The notes under the pieces: model-generated
The model's database searches: none
Seen by the model: only the letters and a program-made list of their open reading frames with translations
What the model was told of the DNA's origin: nothing
Made by a program: the position numbers and the translations under genes
Assembly: GCA_040004225.1 (NCBI GenBank)
Contig: JBDUBI010000180.1
Coordinates: 1 to 10,468, forward strand
Origin: JALYUA01 sp040004225
GTDB taxonomy: Bacteria > Acidobacteriota > Thermoanaerobaculia > UBA5066 > Gp7-AA6
Length of the DNA: 10,468 bases
Direction of reading: 5' to 3'
In this document: positions 7,337 to 10,468 of the stretch, in pieces
Layout of the letters: the number at the start of each line of letters is the position of its first letter
How positions within the stretch are numbered: the first letter of the stretch is position 1

Positions 7337-7342
7337 GGGAGG
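7337..7342 (+). promoter_or_regulatory. Strong Shine-Dalgarno ahead of the broken kinase start
   Basis: GGGAGG lies three bases before an ATG at 7346 and 20 bases before the relic ATG at 7363. It is close for the first and far for the second. The ATG at 7346 opens a frame that runs without a stop into the intact kinase, so this site could in principle drive a longer kinase. Confidence 0.35.
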
Positions 7343-7362
7343 CGGATGAGATCGGCGGTCCC

Positions 7363-7436
7363 ATGCCGCTTTCCCCCGGCAGCCGCCTCGGACCTTACGA
7401 GATTCTCGCGCCCCTGGGCGCCGGCGGCATGGGCGA
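7363..7436 (+). pseudogene. Truncated 5' relic of a Ser/Thr kinase gene
   Basis: The frame from the ATG at 7363 reads MPLSPGSRLGPYEILAPLGA followed by GGMG, which is the N-terminus and glycine-rich loop of the neighbouring kinases. Similarity stops at 7436; after that the frame is unrelated and runs on to a stop at 7617, out of frame with the intact kinase. Compared with the kinase at 7469 over 24 codons, I count four amino-acid changes and eleven silent codon changes. The relic therefore comes from a once-selected paralogue and is not a slipped copy of the gene itself. It probably marks the left edge of a deletion that removed the rest of that kinase. Kinase activity is impossible, since the catalytic Lys, HRD and DFG regions are missing. 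Confidence 0.8.
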
Positions 7437-7451
7437 TTGCCCCCGTCCGGC

Positions 7452-7457
7452 TAGAAT
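7452..7457 (+). promoter_or_regulatory. Candidate -10 box TAGAAT for the intact kinase
   Basis: TAGAAT matches five of six consensus bases and lies 11 bases before the ATG at 7469. A transcript would start about 3-5 bases before the ATG, nearly leaderless. No ribosome-binding site is seen before this ATG, which agrees with that reading. No clear -35 box is visible. Confidence 0.35.
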
Positions 7458-7468
7458 CTCCGCACCTC

Positions 7469-10057
7469 ATGTCTCTGTCCCCTGGCGCACGGCTCGGTCC
7501 CTACGAGATCCTTTCTGCTCTGGGCGCAGGAGGGATGGGGGAGGTGTACCGGGCGAAGGATGCACGCCTCGGTCGCGAGGTGGCGATCAAGGTGCTGCCG
7601 GCGTCCTTCTCCTCTGATCTCGACCGGCTGCGCCGCTTCGAGCAGGAGGCGCGCGCGGCCTCGGCGCTGAATCACCCCAACATCATCACGATCCACGACA
7701 TCGGCTCCTCCGACTCGATCAACTACATCGCCATGGAGTTCATCGACGGCACGAGCCTGCGGGAACTGATGGCTTCCGGACCTCTGTCGGCGAAGAAAAT
7801 GCTGGACGTCGGCGCGCAGATCGCCGAAGGACTCGCCAACGCGCACTCGGTCGGGATCGTGCACCGGGACTTGAAGCCCGAGAACGTGATGGTCTCCAGA
7901 GACGGCTTCGTCAAGATTCTCGACTTCGGCCTGGCCAAGCTGTTCCAGGCACCCACGGACCAGGCCTCCGGGATGCCAACCGTCATCCAGGACACCCAGC
8001 CGGGAACGGTGATGGGCACGGTCGGTTACATGTCGCCCGAACAGGCGAGCGGCAAGCCCGTGGATTTCCGCTCGGACCAGTTCGCCTTCGGCTCGATTCT
8101 CTACGAAATGGCGACCGGCAAGCGCGCGTTCCAGCGCGACACCGGGGCGGAAACGCTCACGGCGATCATCCGGGACGAGCCGGAGCCCGTGGCTCAGATC
8201 AATCCGAAGGCCCCGGCGCCCTTCCGCTGGATCGTCGAGCGCTGCCTCGCCAAGGACCCGGACGAGCGCTACGTCTCGACGCGGGATCTCGCCCGCGATT
8301 TGAAGAGCGTACGAGAACACATTTCGGAAGCGGTCGTTTCAGGCGGAACACCCTCCGTAGAGGCTCCTCGCCGTCGGGGGCTTTCGCGAGTCGCCCTGGG
8401 CGCCGCGTTGCTTGCCGCCGGACTTCTCACCGGCGTCCTCGCCGCCCGGCGCCTGATGAAGACCGAACCGCCGTCGTTTCGTCAGCTCACGTTCCGCCGC
8501 GGCGAGATCCAGTCGGCGCGGTTCGCTTCCGACGGCCAGACGGTCGCCTACAGCGCGGCCTGGGAAGGAAGGCCGCTCGAGATCTTTTTCCACCGGCTCG
8601 AGAGCCCGGAGTCCCGTCCGGCGGACGTCCCGGCCGAGCTTCTGGCCGTGTCGACGTCCGGGGAGATGGCCATTTCCTTAAACCGTCATCCCGTCTCCAC
8701 ATCCGCGTACGCCCGCACGGGGAGACTGGCCCGGGTCGGCATCGGCGGAGGTGCCGCGCCGCGCGACATTCTTGAGGACGTCCAATGCGCGGATTGGTCG
8801 CCTGACGGCCAGAGCCTGGCGATCGTCCGGGACGTGGGCGGCCGCAACCGGCTCGAGTATCCCGTCGGCAAGACGCTCTACGAGACGGCCGGATGGATCA
8901 GCCACCCGCGCGTCTCGCGTCGGGGAGACATGGTCGCATTCTGCGATCATTCGAGGTTCGGGGACGACTCGGGATCCGTGGCGGTGGTGGACCGGGCCGG
9001 AAAGAAAAGGACGATCTCCGGCAGGTTTTCATCCTTGCAGGGTCTCGCCTGGGCCCCGGGGGACGAGGAAATCTGGTTCACCGCGGCGGAAACCGGCGGC
9101 AACCGCGGCCTCCATGCCGTGACGCGGTCGGGGCACCATCGATTGCTCGCGCGCGTGACGGGATCCCTGACGCTGCAGGACGTGGCGCAGAACGGCCGTG
9201 TTCTCGTAACCAACGACGTCGCGAGGCGAGCGATCGTCGGGCTCGCTCCTGGCGAGAGCCGGTTACGGGAACTGTCCTGGCTCGATTACTCCGGACCACG
9301 GGATCTTTCGGCCGACGGGACGATGCTCCTGCTGGACGAGACGGGAGAAGGAGGCGGGGAGGGTTATTCCGTTTACCTCCGCAAGACCGACGGCTCCCCG
9401 GCGACGAGGCTGGGGCCCGGTCTCGCCCGGCGGCTCTCTCCGGACGGAAAATGGGCGCTGGCACTTTTGAGCCCCACCTCCGACCCGGAGATCGTCATCT
9501 ACCCCACCAGTGTCGGAGAGCCCCGGCGTCTCCTCGGGGACGGACTCATACTCGGGGCGGCGGAATGGTGCTGCGACGGGAAACGCATCCTCATGACGGC
9601 GAGTGAGCCGGGGCACGGCACGCGTGTTTATCTGCGAGGCTTCGAGGGAGGCAAGGCGCGAGCCCTGACACCCGAGGGCTACCGCGTGGTGAACAGAGGG
9701 ACCTCGCCCGACGGGCGGTTCGTCGCCGTCATCGGGCCGGACCAGGGCTTCTCCATCTGTCCCGTCGGAGGGGGAGAACCGGTTGCTGTTCTCGGGTTGC
9801 CGGCCGACTATCGGCTCACCGGATGGAGCTCCGATGGAAAATTCCTCTACGTTCATCGGTCAACCGAGATGCCGCCGAAGATTTACCGCCTGGATCCGAG
9901 CAGCGGGAAGAAGGAACTCTGGAAGGAACTGTTGCCGACCGAGGGGACCACTCAGGGAGCTCTTGGTGATGTGATTCTGTCGCAGGACGGCCAGTCCTAC
10001 GTCTACGGAATCCGCTGGATCCACTCCGACCTCTACCTCGTCGACGGCGTCAAGTGA
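7469..10057 (+). CDS. Membrane Ser/Thr protein kinase with C-terminal beta-propeller
   Basis: An 862-residue Hanks-type kinase that should phosphorylate Ser/Thr on cytoplasmic targets. The kinase domain spans about 12-275: glycine loop GAGGMGEVY (19-27), VAIK lysine K41, helix-C Glu E60, HRDLKPEN (132-139, D134), DFG (152-154), then GTVGYMSPE and RSDQFAFG. All catalytic residues are present. After a linker comes one membrane span (about 308-326, VALGAALLAAGLL). The rest lies outside the membrane and has TolB/WD40-like propeller repeats with S-D-G cores at 354-356, 444-447, 657-660, 746-749 and 787-789. Such propellers often sense ligands or bind proteins; the ligand is unknown. The ATG at 7469 is chosen because the fold starts there, as in the next kinase. 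An in-frame ATG at 7346 would add 41 low-homology residues that read across the kinase relic out of frame. The stop overlaps the next kinase's start. Confidence 0.92.
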   Translation: MSLSPGARLGPYEILSALGAGGMGEVYRAKDARLGREVAIKVLPASFSSDLDRLRRFEQEARAASALNHPNIITIHDIGSSDSINYIAMEFIDGTSLRELMASGPLSAKKMLDVGAQIAEGLANAHSVGIVHRDLKPENVMVSRDGFVKILDFGLAKLFQAPTDQASGMPTVIQDTQPGTVMGTVGYMSPEQASGKPVDFRSDQFAFGSILYEMATGKRAFQRDTGAETLTAIIRDEPEPVAQINPKAPAPFRWIVERCLAKDPDERYVSTRDLARDLKSVREHISEAVVSGGTPSVEAPRRRGLSRVALGAALLAAGLLTGVLAARRLMKTEPPSFRQLTFRRGEIQSARFASDGQTVAYSAAWEGRPLEIFFHRLESPESRPADVPAELLAVSTSGEMAISLNRHPVSTSAYARTGRLARVGIGGGAAPRDILEDVQCADWSPDGQSLAIVRDVGGRNRLEYPVGKTLYETAGWISHPRVSRRGDMVAFCDHSRFGDDSGSVAVVDRAGKKRTISGRFSSLQGLAWAPGDEEIWFTAAETGGNRGLHAVTRSGHHRLLARVTGSLTLQDVAQNGRVLVTNDVARRAIVGLAPGESRLRELSWLDYSGPRDLSADGTMLLLDETGEGGGEGYSVYLRKTDGSPATRLGPGLARRLSPDGKWALALLSPTSDPEIVIYPTSVGEPRRLLGDGLILGAAEWCCDGKRILMTASEPGHGTRVYLRGFEGGKARALTPEGYRVVNRGTSPDGRFVAVIGPDQGFSICPVGGGEPVAVLGLPADYRLTGWSSDGKFLYVHRSTEMPPKIYRLDPSSGKKELWKELLPTEGTTQGALGDVILSQDGQSYVYGIRWIHSDLYLVDGVK
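7491..7660 (+). repeat. Direct repeat, copy 1: kinase 5' region
   Basis: This segment is highly similar to 10076-10245. Exact shared runs are 22 bases from 7491, 38 bases at 7574-7611 (equal to 10159-10196) and 30 bases at 7631-7660 (equal to 10216-10245). Similarity drops beyond it. It encodes the kinase N-lobe and reflects gene duplication, possibly with later conversion. Confidence 0.85.
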
Positions 10058-10468
10058 CGCTCTCCGTCGGATCGAGGCTCGGTCCCTACGAGATCCTCTC
10101 TCCTCTGGGCGCGGGAGGGATGGGCGAGGTCTACCGCGCGAAGGATGCGCGTCTGGGCCGCGAGGTGGCGATCAAGGTGCTGCCGGCGTCCTTCTCGGCC
10201 GACGCTGATCGCCTCCGCCGCTTCGAGCAGGAGGCGCGCGCGGCCGGGATCTTAAACCACCCCAACATCACGGCCGTCTACGACATCGGCGCGGACGACT
10301 CGGGGGCTCCCTACGTCGTCACCGAGCTTCTGGAGGGCGAGACGCTGCGCGCGCGGATGGCGGGCGGGGCTCTCTCTCCCCGCAAATCACTCGAGTACGC
10401 CCTCCAGATCGCGCACGGCCTCGCCGCCGCGCACGAGAAGGGCATCGTCCACCGGGACTTGAAGCCCG
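10054..10468 (+). CDS. Second Ser/Thr protein kinase, cut by the window end
   Basis: The first 138 residues of a Hanks-type kinase, closely related to the one just upstream. The start is GTG in the sequence GTGA, so it overlaps the upstream stop by four bases, and translation is probably coupled; there is no evident ribosome-binding site. Visible parts are LGPYEILSPL, the glycine loop GAGGMGEVY, VAIK, the helix-C region FEQEARAAG, a hinge-like VVTELLEGE and HRDLKP at the very end. The DFG motif, membrane span and any sensor domain lie outside the window. The first 65 residues are nearly the same as in the upstream kinase, whereas the later part (for example AVYDIGADDSGAPYVV) has diverged. The substrate is unknown. 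Confidence 0.9.
   Translation, partial: MTLSVGSRLGPYEILSPLGAGGMGEVYRAKDARLGREVAIKVLPASFSADADRLRRFEQEARAAGILNHPNITAVYDIGADDSGAPYVVTELLEGETLRARMAGGALSPRKSLEYALQIAHGLAAAHEKGIVHRDLKP
10076..10245 (+). repeat. Direct repeat, copy 2: kinase 5' region
   Basis: The partner of 7491-7660, about 2.6 kb downstream in the same orientation and the same reading frame of the kinase. Recombination between the two would delete one kinase and leave a single fused gene. Confidence 0.85.

Noticed and set aside
1..10468. tRNA, rRNA, CRISPR arrays, transposase genes or prophage genes
   Set aside because: None seen by reading both strands. The only repeats are the short palindromes and the kinase duplication.
1..10468. 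A coherent new defence, secretion or biosynthetic system
   Set aside because: The genes are recognisable pilus, peptidase and kinase families. The oddities are in domain additions, export and array decay, not in a set of unknown genes working as a unit.

Overview
This is a high-GC window, and every gene I can support reads on the plus strand. The best guess at origin is Acidobacteriota, or a similar lineage rich in large Ser/Thr kinases. The guess rests on three things: tandem kinases with the N-terminal signature LGPYEIL-GAGGMGEVYRAKD, one of them carrying a C-terminal beta-propeller; a PilT-type ATPase with a long extra N-terminal region; and TTG and GTG starts. It is inferred from gene style, not from a marker gene.

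Layout. Positions 1-81 hold a perfect 10-bp inverted repeat and a TATAGT box. Positions 82-564 encode a small unrecognised protein whose two halves look like diverged copies of each other. Sixteen bases later, 581-2092 encodes a PilT-like retraction ATPase with all nucleotide-binding boxes intact and a 140-residue N-terminal extension; the two genes look like one operon. Positions 2093-2348 are a 256-base gap with two stem-loops, a possible minus-strand coding remnant and a candidate promoter. Positions 2349-5138 encode an exported two-half M16 metallopeptidase. Positions 5207-7321 encode an oligopeptidase B homologue with a complete S9A triad and, unusually, what looks like a secretion signal. 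These two probably form a peptide-degrading operon in the cell envelope.

From 7346 onward the window is a kinase tandem array. A 25-codon relic of a kinase start (7363-7436) is followed at once by an intact kinase with one membrane span and a beta-propeller sensor-like domain (7469-10057). A second kinase then overlaps its stop by four bases (GTGA, from 10054) and runs off the window end. The three kinase starts are close relatives, and the two intact genes share exact runs of 38 and 30 bases, so the array grew by duplication and has also lost material.

I do not see a clearly new defence, mobile or biosynthetic system. The most unusual points are the broken kinase start and the start-codon ambiguity it creates, the exported oligopeptidase B, the extended PilT with its duplicated-half partner, and the peptide-like minus-strand stretch in the gap after pilT.
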